Source of the DNA: a virus
Strand: one strand, 5' to 3'
Length of the DNA stretch: 64,000 nt
Virus record (IMG/VR): IMGVR_UViG_3300029922_000005
Span: 62,001-126,000 of that record
Position 1 is the stretch's first letter. Each line of letters begins with the position of its first letter. A program made the translations under genes and the position numbers. Positions 50,851-59,464 of this stretch are shown piece after piece. The notes below the pieces were generated by a model that saw nothing but the letters and a program-made list of their open reading frames with translations, was not told the origin of the DNA and ran no database searches.

Positions 50851-50879
50851 AACACATATTTAAATAGTGTCACTATTTT

Positions 50880-53287
50880 GTTGAGATTCCCTTACGGATT
50901 TATATAAATAATATCGAATTCGACTTCTGTGCGACCTTGTTCGTCGTTGAGACTCCCTTACGGATTTATATAAATAATATCTTCACTTAATGTAATAAAT
51001 TCTAAATCATGTTGAGACTCCCTTACGGATTTATATAAATAATATCTTATCATTTTTTTCAAAAATAGAAAGAGAAGTTGAGATTCCCTTACGGATTTAT
51101 ATAAATAATATCTTATCATTCAGAATTATTTTTTCTTCTTTAGTTGAGACTCCCTTACGGATTTATATAAATAATATCAACTATAGAAACAATAGAAAGA
51201 GATTTATTGTTGAGACTCCCTTACAGATTTATATAAATAATATCAATATTTGTCATTTGTTTTTCTTCTATATATGTTGAGACTCCATTACGGATTTATA
51301 TAAATAATATCTAAACTGTCATCTAAATGATCATTTGATTTGTTGAGACTCCCTTACGGATTTATATAAATAATATCATTATCTGAATATGCTGCAAATC
51401 ATAAACTGTTAAGACTCCTTTACGGATTTATATAAATAATATCTGCATACAGAATTCACCGTTGTAATTCATTGTTGAGACTCCATTACGGATTTATATA
51501 AATAATATCTTTAACAAGTGTCTTCCCTCCTTTTCTATAGTTGAGATTCCCTTACGGATTTATATAAATAATATCTAAATACTCTGAATATTCAACTGGT
51601 AAGAAGTTGAGATTCCCTTACGGATTTATATAAATAATATCAAAATCATCTGTGAAAATTGGAGTTACACCGTTGAGACTCCCTTACGGATTTATATAAA
51701 TAATATCAAATTATTTTATAACTGAATATCAATCAATGTTGAGACTCCCTTACGGATTTATATAAATAATATCTGTTGTACCTAAAACTAAAACTGTTTC
51801 TCTGTTGAGACTCCCTTACGGATTTATATAAATAATATCTAATTCTAATTCTAAATCTGTATAATCACCGTTGAGACTCCCTTACGGATTTATATAAATA
51901 ATATCTTATTTGAAAATCTTTACAAGAAAATCAGGGTTGAGACTCCCTTACGGATTTATATAAATAATATCTTACCAATTAAGAAAAAGAATTGATACCT
52001 TGTTAAGACTCCCTTACGGATTTATATAAATAATATCTTATTAATAGATGTGCTGGCACCACCTTCGTTGAGACTCCCTTACGGATTTATATAAATAATA
52101 TCTTTTGTATTTGAAATAATATCACTTCCTTTGTTGAGACTCCCTTACGGATTTATATAAATAATATCTTATATTACTATATTTATTAAATATGATAAGT
52201 TGAGACTCCCTTACGGATTTATATAAATAATATCTGAATCACTTTTTGTTTTACGTAGTAATTCGTTGAGACTCCCTTACGGATTTATATAAATAATATC
52301 ATCAAGAACTTCGGTTGCCTTTAATTCATTGTTGAGACTCCCTTACGGATTTATATAAATAATATCCTATAACCTCCCTATTTTTTTCATCAACTGTTGA
52401 GACTCCCTTACGGATTTATATAAATAATATCATATAATCACTTCTTTTCCTGCTCTGCTTTGTTGAGACTCCCTTACGGATTTATATAAATAATATCATT
52501 GCACTAAAAATGTCATTAATAGGGTTCGTTGAGACTCCCTTACGGATTTATATAAATAATATCGCACTTTTCCCATTTTTTCTGGCTACACTTGTTGAGA
52601 CTCCCTTACGGATTTATATAAATAATATCATTTCTTCTTTGAATGATTTGTAGAAATATGTTGAGACTCCCTTACGGATTTATATAAATAATATCTAGCG
52701 TATTTGATTCTAATAAGCAATATGTGTTGAGACTCCCTTACGGATTTATATAAATAATATCACCGATTAACTCTTTTCTTAATTGACTATAGTTGAGACT
52801 CCCTTACGGATTTATATAAATAATATCTAGCGTATTTAATGTAAATAAGCAATATGTGTTGAGACTCCCTTACGGATTTATATAAATAATATCAAAAGCG
52901 AATTCAACATTGACTGACGCTCGTTGAGACTCCCTTACGGATTTATATAAATAATATCGACAAATTAAATACATATATATAACATATGTTGAGACTCCCT
53001 TACGGATTTATATAAATAATATCTGATATAATTGAAAGTCAATCATTTTATTTGTTGAGACTCCCTTACGGATTTATATAAATAATATCCTGTTATGTTA
53101 GAATAAGTAATTGCACTATGTTGAGACTCCCTTACGGATTTATATAAATAATATCAAATCTATTTAAAGAGATTGAACAGCTAGAGTTGAGACTCCCTTA
53201 CGGATTTATATAAATAATATCTAGCAGAACAGGATAGACATCAATTCATTGGTTGAGACTCCCTTACGGATTTATATAAATAATATC
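50880..53287 (-). CRISPR. CRISPR array, 37 repeats and 36 spacers
   Basis: Repeat 36 bp: on the plus strand GTTGAGACTCCCTTACGG followed by ATTTATATAAATAATATC. Spacers are 29-31 nt, mostly 30. The last 19 repeats (52067-53287) are identical, while variant repeats lie at 50880, 51077, 51209, 51276, 51408, 51474, 51540, 51606 and 52002. The degenerate end is therefore at low coordinates, the leader is on the cas6 side and the array reads on the minus strand like the cas genes. In that direction TCC-GTAAG-GGA forms a small hairpin and is followed by exactly eight bases, GTCTCAAC, as a type I 5' handle would be. The repeat also has a 12-bp palindrome, ATTTATATAAAT. Confidence 0.98.
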
Positions 53288-53388
53288 AGGATATTTATAA
53301 TTAATTGATATTGAGTTATTTATAGTATATATTAATAAATAAAAATGAGTTATTAATATACGTATATCATTATATTTATTCATTTTTA
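53288..53388 (-). promoter_or_regulatory. probable CRISPR leader
   Basis: 101 A/T-only-type bases between the cas6 stop and the first (cas6-side) repeat. No TAnnTTTG box is visible, so the array may be co-transcribed with the cas genes. Confidence 0.5.
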
Positions 53389-54093
53389 TCATACTAATTT
53401 ATATTTATCTTTATTTTCTGTTTTATAAATTGTACCAAATCCAGAACCAGTTGATTGTCCTATACCTAAATTATAAATTTTTTCTGCCACATCAGATGAA
53501 CAAAATATACTAATGTGACATTGATTAGCTTCATTTTTGACATTTTTAACCATTATTTTCTTTACTTTATGTGAAGGATGATTTATTATTTTAACATCAA
53601 AATCTTTTAAATTAATACCGTTATAAATTTTACTCAATTTTTTTATAATATGGTTTTTTACAATATATACGAAATCAGAATCATTTAAAGTTGAATAAGT
53701 ATATTTCTTTTTATTAATATGCTTTCTAATAATAAATGGAGATAATGTTGCGAAATGATTCCATCCATTTATAAATTTTTCAAAGATAAAATTAATTTTA
53801 TTAAATTTCATTCCCCAATTTAAATCTTGATTAGACATCACTCCACTTATTAAATCATTCAAAAATTCTTCATTTTTTGAAGTTACTACAATAATTCCTC
53901 CATTCTTAAATGATAAATGTAACTTATCTTCAGTTAGGTTTCCACCATATAAAGATGATATAGAGTAATCATTTTTAGAATCATGATATTTATTATTAAC
54001 TCCAAGACATTTGTGTATATAATAATTAATATATGATTGATTCTTAATCGGTACCAATGTTTTATTTTCTGTAAATTCAATTTTTATTCTCAT
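53389..54093 (-). CDS. cas6: Cas6 crRNA endonuclease (type I-B/III-like)
   Basis: 234 residues. MRIKIEFTENKTLVPIKNQSYINYYIHKCLG is the usual Cas6 opening strand and helix. The C-terminal glycine-rich loop GIGQSTGSGFGTIYK (about 214-228) is the Cas6 hallmark. It has the two-ferredoxin-fold layout of Cas6 from type I-B and III systems rather than the shorter Cas6f of type I-F. Likely cuts the repeat 8 nt before the spacer. Overlaps cas5 by 17 bases. Confidence 0.88.
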   Translation of the reverse strand: MRIKIEFTENKTLVPIKNQSYINYYIHKCLGVNNKYHDSKNDYSISSLYGGNLTEDKLHLSFKNGGIIVVTSKNEEFLNDLISGVMSNQDLNWGMKFNKINFIFEKFINGWNHFATLSPFIIRKHINKKKYTYSTLNDSDFVYIVKNHIIKKLSKIYNGINLKDFDVKIINHPSHKVKKIMVKNVKNEANQCHISIFCSSDVAEKIYNLGIGQSTGSGFGTIYKTENKDKYKLV

Positions 54094-54976
54094 ATTCTTC
54101 TAATTTATTAATATTAATATAACTATCTAAATCATTTTCAATCATTTCATCTTCATTTATCAAATCTTCTATCCAAACAAATCCTCCATCTAATAACGTT
54201 GCACAACCTTTTGAATTTTTAATTTTGTCAACATATTCTGATGTTAAAGGAATTATTATAGAACCACTAATTTTTGTAATATTATCAATTCCTCTAATAT
54301 TTGTTAATGTAGTTTTTGGATTTTGACCAATTGTTATTGCTGATTGATTTACAATACCAATAAGAAGATTTGCAATTGGAGTTTTATTATTTTTAACTAA
54401 TTTTTTACAAAAAATTGTAAAATCAGAATTATCATTATATTGTTTAATGAAATTTGCAAATTTTATTTTGCTATTATTTTTTATTTCATTATTAATATCT
54501 ATAACTAATTTAGAACTACTATAATATGTAATAATCTCTTTTATTATATACATTGCAGGTTTTGATTTAACATCATAACCTAATATATTATTAAATAAAT
54601 TAATCATTTCTATAAATAGATCAGTAGTTAAATAACATTCTAGATTTTCCCAATAAATAAAACTTCTTTTTTTATCTCTATAGCTATCATAAGCAAATTT
54701 ATTTGTTTGTATAAACTCATTCATATAACACATTTTACCACTAGATTTATTTAAAAATCTTGTTGTATCTATTTTTATATAAGCTAAATTAGCTATATTA
54801 AATATATCTGATATAGGTTTAATTAATGTATCTCTATATGTTGGACTTGGACGTTCACCCATTAAAACATGCAGCATGTTACTTATTTGATGAACACTTA
54901 TACTAGGTTTTTGATTATTAGTTGCTTTTTCAAAAAATCCAGCATCTTTAAATGACAATTTTAAAAAATATTCCAT
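54077..54976 (-). CDS. cas5: Cas5 of the Cas8-less I-F2 (Cas5fv) type
   Basis: 299 residues. Similar in layout to Cas5fv of Shewanella putrefaciens as I remember it: an N-terminal strand (FLKLSFKDAGFFEKATNN), LMGERPSPTYRDTL, a central helical insertion of about 130 residues that in I-F2 stands in for the large subunit, and a C-terminal ferredoxin half (KISGSIIIPLTSEYVDKI; GCATLLDGGFVWIEDL). Caps the crRNA 5' handle and may read the PAM. Followed by an acidic Asn-rich tail overlapping cas6. The family call is from memory of sequence patterns and needs a profile search. Confidence 0.7.
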   Translation of the reverse strand: MEYFLKLSFKDAGFFEKATNNQKPSISVHQISNMLHVLMGERPSPTYRDTLIKPISDIFNIANLAYIKIDTTRFLNKSSGKMCYMNEFIQTNKFAYDSYRDKKRSFIYWENLECYLTTDLFIEMINLFNNILGYDVKSKPAMYIIKEIITYYSSSKLVIDINNEIKNNSKIKFANFIKQYNDNSDFTIFCKKLVKNNKTPIANLLIGIVNQSAITIGQNPKTTLTNIRGIDNITKISGSIIIPLTSEYVDKIKNSKGCATLLDGGFVWIEDLINEDEMIENDLDSYININKLEEYENKN

Positions 54977-54986
54977 ATTATTAGAA

Positions 54987-56060
54987 TTATTTAGCTTCTT
55001 TTTGAGATTTTAATTTAGCTTCTTTTTTTTCTTTTTTATCATCTTTAGCTTTCAATTTAGCATCTATTCTTTTTTTAATTATAATAGATCTCTTATCTGA
55101 CAATTCTATATCTAAAGTTTTTGCATTTTCAAAATCATATTCAGTATAAAAATTTTCATTTTCAAAATTTAAATTATCTATAACATCTTTTGTTAATTCA
55201 ATCCATCCATCAGAATTATTTTTTTTATCATTAAATACGTCATATACTAATTTAATTTTAAGTTTAGACGTAACAACACTAGATCCAGATTTATAAATAT
55301 TCATTTTTAGCATTTTATATAATAGATTTTTTGTTAGTTCAACAACATCTGTATTGGATAATAAAAAACCATATTCTGGTAATTCAACAACACTATTTGT
55401 AATCCTATAATATTTTAATTCCGAATTAAATGATGGTAATCTTTTTTTCAATAATTCTGAATATAAAGGAAATAAATCTGGATTGAATGCTAATCGATCT
55501 AAATTTTTAGAACAACTAATAAATTGCATTTGCATTAAATCAATATTACCATCAGTCTCATATGTTATATCTCCTACAGTTTCTTTGTTAAATAATGAAG
55601 TATCACTTATTTTTTCACCACTAACTGTCATAAGTTCTATTTTTGATTTACAATTATTTGTTTGTTCAGCGTCAATTATACATAAAACACTTTTTCTTCT
55701 AATTGTTTTATCAATCTCATCTTCATTCAATGCAAATAAATGACCTCTATTTATAATTGCAGGAGAAGCCAACATTGACACAAGTAAATAATTATTATGC
55801 AATATATTTGGAGATTGAAATGGAATATCATCAATAAAAATATTATGTCTTAAACAATTACTAGAAATTTTTATTTTATAATCATATTCACCATTACTTT
55901 TCTGATATATATTTTTTTTTGCAAATATTAAATTATTATCAGTTTCATACTTTCCACCACTAATTTCATTCCATATCCATTTTTGTCCATTACTATCACA
56001 GTTAACAACACCATTACCTTCTAATTCCATTTTAAATAAAATGTTCTTTACTTTTTTCAT
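54987..56060 (-). CDS. cas7: Cas7 backbone protein of the I-F2 (Cas7fv) type
   Basis: 357 residues. GNGVVNCDSNG, then KISSNCLRHNIFIDDIPF (about 65-82), SLFNKETVGDITYETDG and LMQMQFISCSKNLDRLAFNPD follow the order and spacing of Cas7fv (in which GHGVVNWNG, ISQNCIRHHLF and FSKTTFGDTEY occur). Forms the filament along the spacer. The last 35 residues are a Lys-rich tail (KAKDDKKEKKEAKLKSQKEAK). First gene of the operon, 10 bases before cas5. Confidence 0.78.
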   Translation of the reverse strand: MKKVKNILFKMELEGNGVVNCDSNGQKWIWNEISGGKYETDNNLIFAKKNIYQKSNGEYDYKIKISSNCLRHNIFIDDIPFQSPNILHNNYLLVSMLASPAIINRGHLFALNEDEIDKTIRRKSVLCIIDAEQTNNCKSKIELMTVSGEKISDTSLFNKETVGDITYETDGNIDLMQMQFISCSKNLDRLAFNPDLFPLYSELLKKRLPSFNSELKYYRITNSVVELPEYGFLLSNTDVVELTKNLLYKMLKMNIYKSGSSVVTSKLKIKLVYDVFNDKKNNSDGWIELTKDVIDNLNFENENFYTEYDFENAKTLDIELSDKRSIIIKKRIDAKLKAKDDKKEKKEAKLKSQKEAK

Positions 56061-56092
56061 ATTAAATAATTTTAAATTGTTTTTATAAAGTA

Positions 56093-56124
56093 CAAAAGTA
56101 AAGTAAATATTTGGTATAACCTAA
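56093..56124 (-). promoter_or_regulatory. promoter of the cas operon
   Basis: TACTTTTG at 56093-56100 (minus) fits TAnnTTTG; the -33 position 20 bases upstream is TTAG, a weak match. It lies in the 65-base gap between the last tandem paralogue and cas7. Confidence 0.65.
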
Positions 56125-56125
56125 T

Positions 56126-56389
56126 TTAATTAAAAATATTATTCAATTTTTTCAATTTAATTTTTCTAATCTCATTTTTTCTATAAAAATAAGTATATAA
56201 ATATTCTTCATCACGTTTAAAAGATGAATAAGCATTTTTATCATCAGATATCAAATACTGATAATCATCATCATAATTAATAATAAAATGAACAATATAA
56301 TATCTATCTTTATGATATATTGAATATGATGTTGTTAAATCTTTTTTACATAATAACTTATCTCCTACATTAAGATTCTGATTCTTCAT
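56126..56389 (-). CDS. tandem small-protein family, copy 1
   Basis: 87 residues: MKNQNLNVGDKLLCKKDLTTSY, DRYYIVHFIINYDDDYQYL, and the basic end YFYRKNEIRKIKLKKL. Family layout: GDKLLCKK opening strand, KYY(I/V) core, and a C-terminal amphipathic basic helix, consistent with an SH3-like barrel (inference). Last gene of the cluster and nearest to cas7; overlaps copy 2 by 20 bases. Confidence 0.85.
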   Translation of the reverse strand: MKNQNLNVGDKLLCKKDLTTSYSIYHKDRYYIVHFIINYDDDYQYLISDDKNAYSSFKRDEEYLYTYFYRKNEIRKIKLKKLNNIFN

Positions 56390-56636
56390 AAATTTTTTCT
56401 AATTTAATTTTTCTTTCTTCTTGTTTAGTATAAAAATGTTCAGACATCTCTTTTATGCTAAATGAAAATGGTAATATTCTATCATTTTCATCATTAAAAT
56501 AATAACAATATTCATAAGGACCGTATACTACCATAACAATATAATAATTATCAACATATAAATATTTATTTGCTCCAACTAGAAGATTTTTTTTACATAA
56601 TAATTTATCTTCATCATTAATATCCTGTTTCTTCAT
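56370..56636 (-). CDS. tandem small-protein family, copy 2
   Basis: 88 residues, MKKQDINDEDKLLCKKNLLVG with DEDK instead of VGDK; core DNYYIVMVVYGPYEYCYYF; end TKQEERKIKLEKIYEESES. The codons for its last residues overlap, in another frame, the start of copy 1. Confidence 0.85.
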   Translation of the reverse strand: MKKQDINDEDKLLCKKNLLVGANKYLYVDNYYIVMVVYGPYEYCYYFNDENDRILPFSFSIKEMSEHFYTKQEERKIKLEKIYEESES

Positions 56637-56889
56637 AAAGTTTTTCTAATTTTATTTTTCTCTCCTCTTGTTTAGTATAAAAATGTTCATAAAAAAATCT
56701 AACGCTATATCTAAAAGAATAATATTTTTTTTTATCAAATTCTATATAATAACAATAATCAGTATTATTGTCAAATAATTTAATATCATAAACAATATAA
56801 TATTTATTTTTATTAAAACTTGCATATAATTCATTTAAATTTTTTTTACACAATAACTTATCACCTACATTAAGATTCTGATTCTTCAT
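56617..56889 (-). CDS. tandem small-protein family, copy 3
   Basis: 90 residues, MKNQNLNVGDKLLCKKNLNELYASF; core KYYIVYDIKLFDNNTDYCYYIEF; end TKQEERKIKLEKLYEETGY. Overlap with copy 4 is 20 bases. Confidence 0.85.
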   Translation of the reverse strand: MKNQNLNVGDKLLCKKNLNELYASFNKNKYYIVYDIKLFDNNTDYCYYIEFDKKKYYSFRYSVRFFYEHFYTKQEERKIKLEKLYEETGY

Positions 56890-57136
56890 AAAGTTTTTCT
56901 AATTTAATTTTTCTCTCTTCTTGTTTAGTATAAAAATGATTTAGTAATTCATTTTTATTTAAAAAATATGGATATATTCCATTAGATTCATTAAATATAC
57001 AGCAGGCAAAACCTTTAAATGAATCATTCAGAATTTTATGATAAATATAATATTTACATTCTATAAAATGTGTACTATAATTAGCTATTAAATCTTTTTT
57101 ACATAATATTTTATCACCTTCATTAAAATTATTCAT
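56870..57136 (-). CDS. tandem small-protein family, copy 4
   Basis: 88 residues with the short N-terminus MNNFNEGDKILCKKD shared only with copy 6; core CKYYIYHKILNDSFKGFACCIF. Overlap with copy 5 is 8 bases instead of 20. Confidence 0.85.
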   Translation of the reverse strand: MNNFNEGDKILCKKDLIANYSTHFIECKYYIYHKILNDSFKGFACCIFNESNGIYPYFLNKNELLNHFYTKQEERKIKLEKLYEESES

Positions 57137-57380
57137 AAAGTTTTTCTAATTTGATTTTTCTTTCTTCTTGTTTAGTATAAAAATACTGATGTAAATATGA
57201 TTCACTAAAAAATGGTAATATTGTATTGAATTCTGATCTTAAATCATAAAAATATTCACTATAATCAGTTGAAAAATTTTTAATATCATCTACATAATAA
57301 TATTTATCTTTAATAAATATTTTATCAATCTCCTCTTTACATAATAATCTATCTCCTACATTAATATTCTGTTTCTTCAT
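57129..57380 (-). CDS. tandem small-protein family, copy 5
   Basis: 83 residues, the shortest copy. MKKQNINVGDRLLCKEEIDKIFIKDKYYYVDDI; its C-terminus stops at EKLYE because the 8-base junction truncates the usual EES tail. Confidence 0.85.
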   Translation of the reverse strand: MKKQNINVGDRLLCKEEIDKIFIKDKYYYVDDIKNFSTDYSEYFYDLRSEFNTILPFFSESYLHQYFYTKQEERKIKLEKLYE

Positions 57381-57627
57381 AAAGTTTTTCTAATTTTAAT
57401 TTTCTAATCTCATTTTTCATAAAAAAATGACCAACTAAATCATGTTCAGTTAAATAATATGAAAATATATTATTAGATTCACTTATATAACAGCAGTAAA
57501 AATCATTAAAAATACCACTAAACATATTATCATGAAAAATATAATAATCACCTTCTATAATATGGTTACCATAATAAGTTAAATCCTTTTTACATAATAT
57601 TTTATCACCATCATTAAAATTATTCAT
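57361..57627 (-). CDS. tandem small-protein family, copy 6
   Basis: 88 residues, MNNFNDGDKILCKKDLTYYG; sister of copy 4 (EGDYYIFHDNM, CCYISESNNIF). The end FFMKNEIRKLKLEKLYEE has NEIRK in place of QEERK. Copies 4-5 and 6-7 may be a duplicated two-gene unit. Confidence 0.85.
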   Translation of the reverse strand: MNNFNDGDKILCKKDLTYYGNHIIEGDYYIFHDNMFSGIFNDFYCCYISESNNIFSYYLTEHDLVGHFFMKNEIRKLKLEKLYEETEY

Positions 57628-57895
57628 AATTTTCTATTTTATCTAATTTTCTTTTTCTTTCTTCTTGTTTAGTATAAAAATATTCATATAAATCTTCTTC
57701 ACCACAAAATAATATTAAATTATCATCATCATCAAATAAATAATAATAATAAAAATCCACACCGCTTATAGTATTAGAAATAATATAAATTGATATCATA
57801 GCATAATATTTGTCTATTTTGAAATTTTTATTTATATTAATTATATTATATTTACATAATAAATTATCTCCTACTTTAAGATTTTGATTCTTCAT
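57620..57895 (-). CDS. tandem small-protein family, copy 7
   Basis: 91 residues, MKNQNLKVGDNLLCKYNIININ; core DKYYAMISIYIISN; ends EERKRKLDKIENYE, truncated at an 8-base junction like copy 5. Confidence 0.85.
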   Translation of the reverse strand: MKNQNLKVGDNLLCKYNIININKNFKIDKYYAMISIYIISNTISGVDFYYYYLFDDDDNLILFCGEEDLYEYFYTKQEERKRKLDKIENYE

Positions 57896-58151
57896 AAAGT
57901 TTTTCTAATTTGATTTTTCTTTCTTCTTGTTTAGTATAAAAATATTCACAAAATTCTCCGTAATATCTAAAATTAACAGGTTGATATTGTTCACATATAA
58001 GCATATAAATATAATCAGTATAATTATTATTAGTTGGAGTAATTTCACAAACATAATAATATTCAAATTCAATAAGATATGTACTTTCTGAATTAAAAAG
58101 ATTTTTTTTGCATAATAATTTATCTCCTACATTAATATTCTGCTTCTTCAT
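57876..58151 (-). CDS. tandem small-protein family, copy 8
   Basis: 91 residues, MKKQNINVGDKLLCKKNLFNSESTYLIEFEYYYVCEI; ends EERKIKLEKLYEESKS. 20-base overlaps on both sides. Confidence 0.85.
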   Translation of the reverse strand: MKKQNINVGDKLLCKKNLFNSESTYLIEFEYYYVCEITPTNNNYTDYIYMLICEQYQPVNFRYYGEFCEYFYTKQEERKIKLEKLYEESKS

Positions 58152-58401
58152 AAAGTTTTTCTAATTTAATTTTTCTTTCTTCTTGTTTAGTATAAAAATA
58201 TTTACAAAATTCTTTTTCATCACAACATACCAATGATTCGAAATCGTCTAAATAATAGAAATAATAATCTTTACGAGCTACATTAATAATATCAATATAT
58301 TTAATATAATAATATTTACCTTTTATAATATATGTAGAATTTGATAAAAAACTAATCTTACATAATAACTTATCTCCAATATTAATATTCTGCTTCTTCA
58401 T
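58132..58401 (-). CDS. tandem small-protein family, copy 9
   Basis: 89 residues, MKKQNINIGDKLLCKISFLSNSTYIIKGKYYYIKYI; Cys-containing middle (SLVCCDEKEFCKYF). 20-base overlaps on both sides. Confidence 0.85.
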   Translation of the reverse strand: MKKQNINIGDKLLCKISFLSNSTYIIKGKYYYIKYIDIINVARKDYYFYYLDDFESLVCCDEKEFCKYFYTKQEERKIKLEKLYEEAEY

Positions 58402-58666
58402 TTTTTAATTTTTCTAATTTAATTTTTCGTACTTCATTTTTAGTATAAAAATAATCATCAAATTCTTCTATATAATAGAAATCTTTATTGGTATCATCTA
58501 TTATATTATATTTATAATAAAGTACATCAATGTCAGCACTCAAAAGTACATCAAAGTCAGCACTCAAAATTATATATTCTACACCTTTCGTTAATGTCAG
58601 ATATGATTTATTAACATCAATTTTACACAATAATTTATCTCCTATATTAAAATTTTGATTCTTCAT
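58382..58666 (-). CDS. tandem small-protein family, copy 10
   Basis: 94 residues from ATG 58666 (MKNQNFNIGDKLLCKIDVNKS); a longer ORF start at 58744 lies inside copy 11 and is rejected. A 24-base direct duplication gives the repeat LLSADFDV/LLSADIDV. Confidence 0.85.
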   Translation of the reverse strand: MKNQNFNIGDKLLCKIDVNKSYLTLTKGVEYIILSADFDVLLSADIDVLYYKYNIIDDTNKDFYYIEEFDDYFYTKNEVRKIKLEKLKNEEAEY

Positions 58667-58934
58667 GAAGTTTTTGTAATTTAATTTTTCTAGTTTCGTT
58701 TTTTGTGTAAAAATAAGTATAAATATCTTCATATGAACAAACAATATTCATTTTTTCATTTCCTATGGTCATATAATAATATGCATTATCAATATTAAAA
58801 AATTTATTATCAATATTAAAAAATTTAATATCATAAACAGTATAACATGAATTTAGTATATAATATTCAAAATTTGGATGAAATATACGTTTACATATTA
58901 ATTCATCTCCTATATTAAGATTCTGTTCCTTCAT
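58647..58934 (-). CDS. tandem small-protein family, copy 11
   Basis: 95 residues, MKEQNLNIGDELICKRIFHPN; a short duplication yields KFFNIDNKFFNIDN. Shows that these genes also grow by internal slippage. Confidence 0.85.
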   Translation of the reverse strand: MKEQNLNIGDELICKRIFHPNFEYYILNSCYTVYDIKFFNIDNKFFNIDNAYYYMTIGNEKMNIVCSYEDIYTYFYTKNETRKIKLQKLHEESKF

Positions 58935-59184
58935 TACCCAACTTTTTTAATTTAATATTCCTAACTTCCTTCTCAGTGTAAAAAAATTCATAAATATCTT
59001 TTTCATACTGAACTTCTACCTTTACATTATTATCATCAATTATATAAATAAAAGTATAATATTCAGTCTCAAATAAACTATCACTTATAATATATTCGTT
59101 CCCTTTATGAATAGATATCTTATGATGAATATAATCTTTTTTGCATAATAATTTATCTCCTACTTTAAAATTATGATCCTTCAT
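58915..59184 (-). CDS. tandem small-protein family, copy 12
   Basis: 89 residues, MKDHNFKVGDKLLCKKDYIHHKISIHKGNEYIISDS; tail TEKEVRNIKLKKLGNEGTES. Overlap with copy 13 is 14 bases, the only such case. Confidence 0.85.
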   Translation of the reverse strand: MKDHNFKVGDKLLCKKDYIHHKISIHKGNEYIISDSLFETEYYTFIYIIDDNNVKVEVQYEKDIYEFFYTEKEVRNIKLKKLGNEGTES

Positions 59185-59464
59185 TTATTTCATTTAATTT
59201 CATGCTTCTAATTTCATTTTTAGTATAAAAATAAGTATATAAATATCTTTCCATCCAAAATGAATATCGTTCATTATTATCATCAATTATATAATAAAAA
59301 TATTCATTATAATCCACAAAAATATCATTAATTAATCTAATTTCATCAACAACATAATATTTACCTTTTTTAAAAAATAATAATGAAGTATTATTAGATA
59401 CCAATGATTTTAAATCATTTTTGCATAATAATTTATCTCCAATATTAAGATTCTGTTTATCCAT
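59171..59464 (-). CDS. tandem small-protein family, copy 13
   Basis: 97 residues, MDKQNLNIGDKLLCKNDLKSLVSN; core KGKYYVVDEIRLINDIFVDY; end NEIRSMKLNEINEGS. 8-base overlap with copy 14. Confidence 0.85.
   Translation of the reverse strand: MDKQNLNIGDKLLCKNDLKSLVSNNTSLLFFKKGKYYVVDEIRLINDIFVDYNEYFYYIIDDNNERYSFWMERYLYTYFYTKNEIRSMKLNEINEGS

Noticed and set aside
50761-50879. Leader on the cas3 side of the array
   Set aside because: Degenerate and variant repeats lie at this end, which is typical of the trailer; the cas6 side has uniform repeats.
50880-53287. Genes inside the CRISPR array
   Set aside because: No long open frame runs through it, and short ones are interrupted by the repeat itself.
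46418-56060. Ordinary type I-B or I-F system with missing genes
   Set aside because: Space between the genes is too small for a hidden cas8, cas1 or cas2, and all open frames were accounted for; only genes outside the window could change this.
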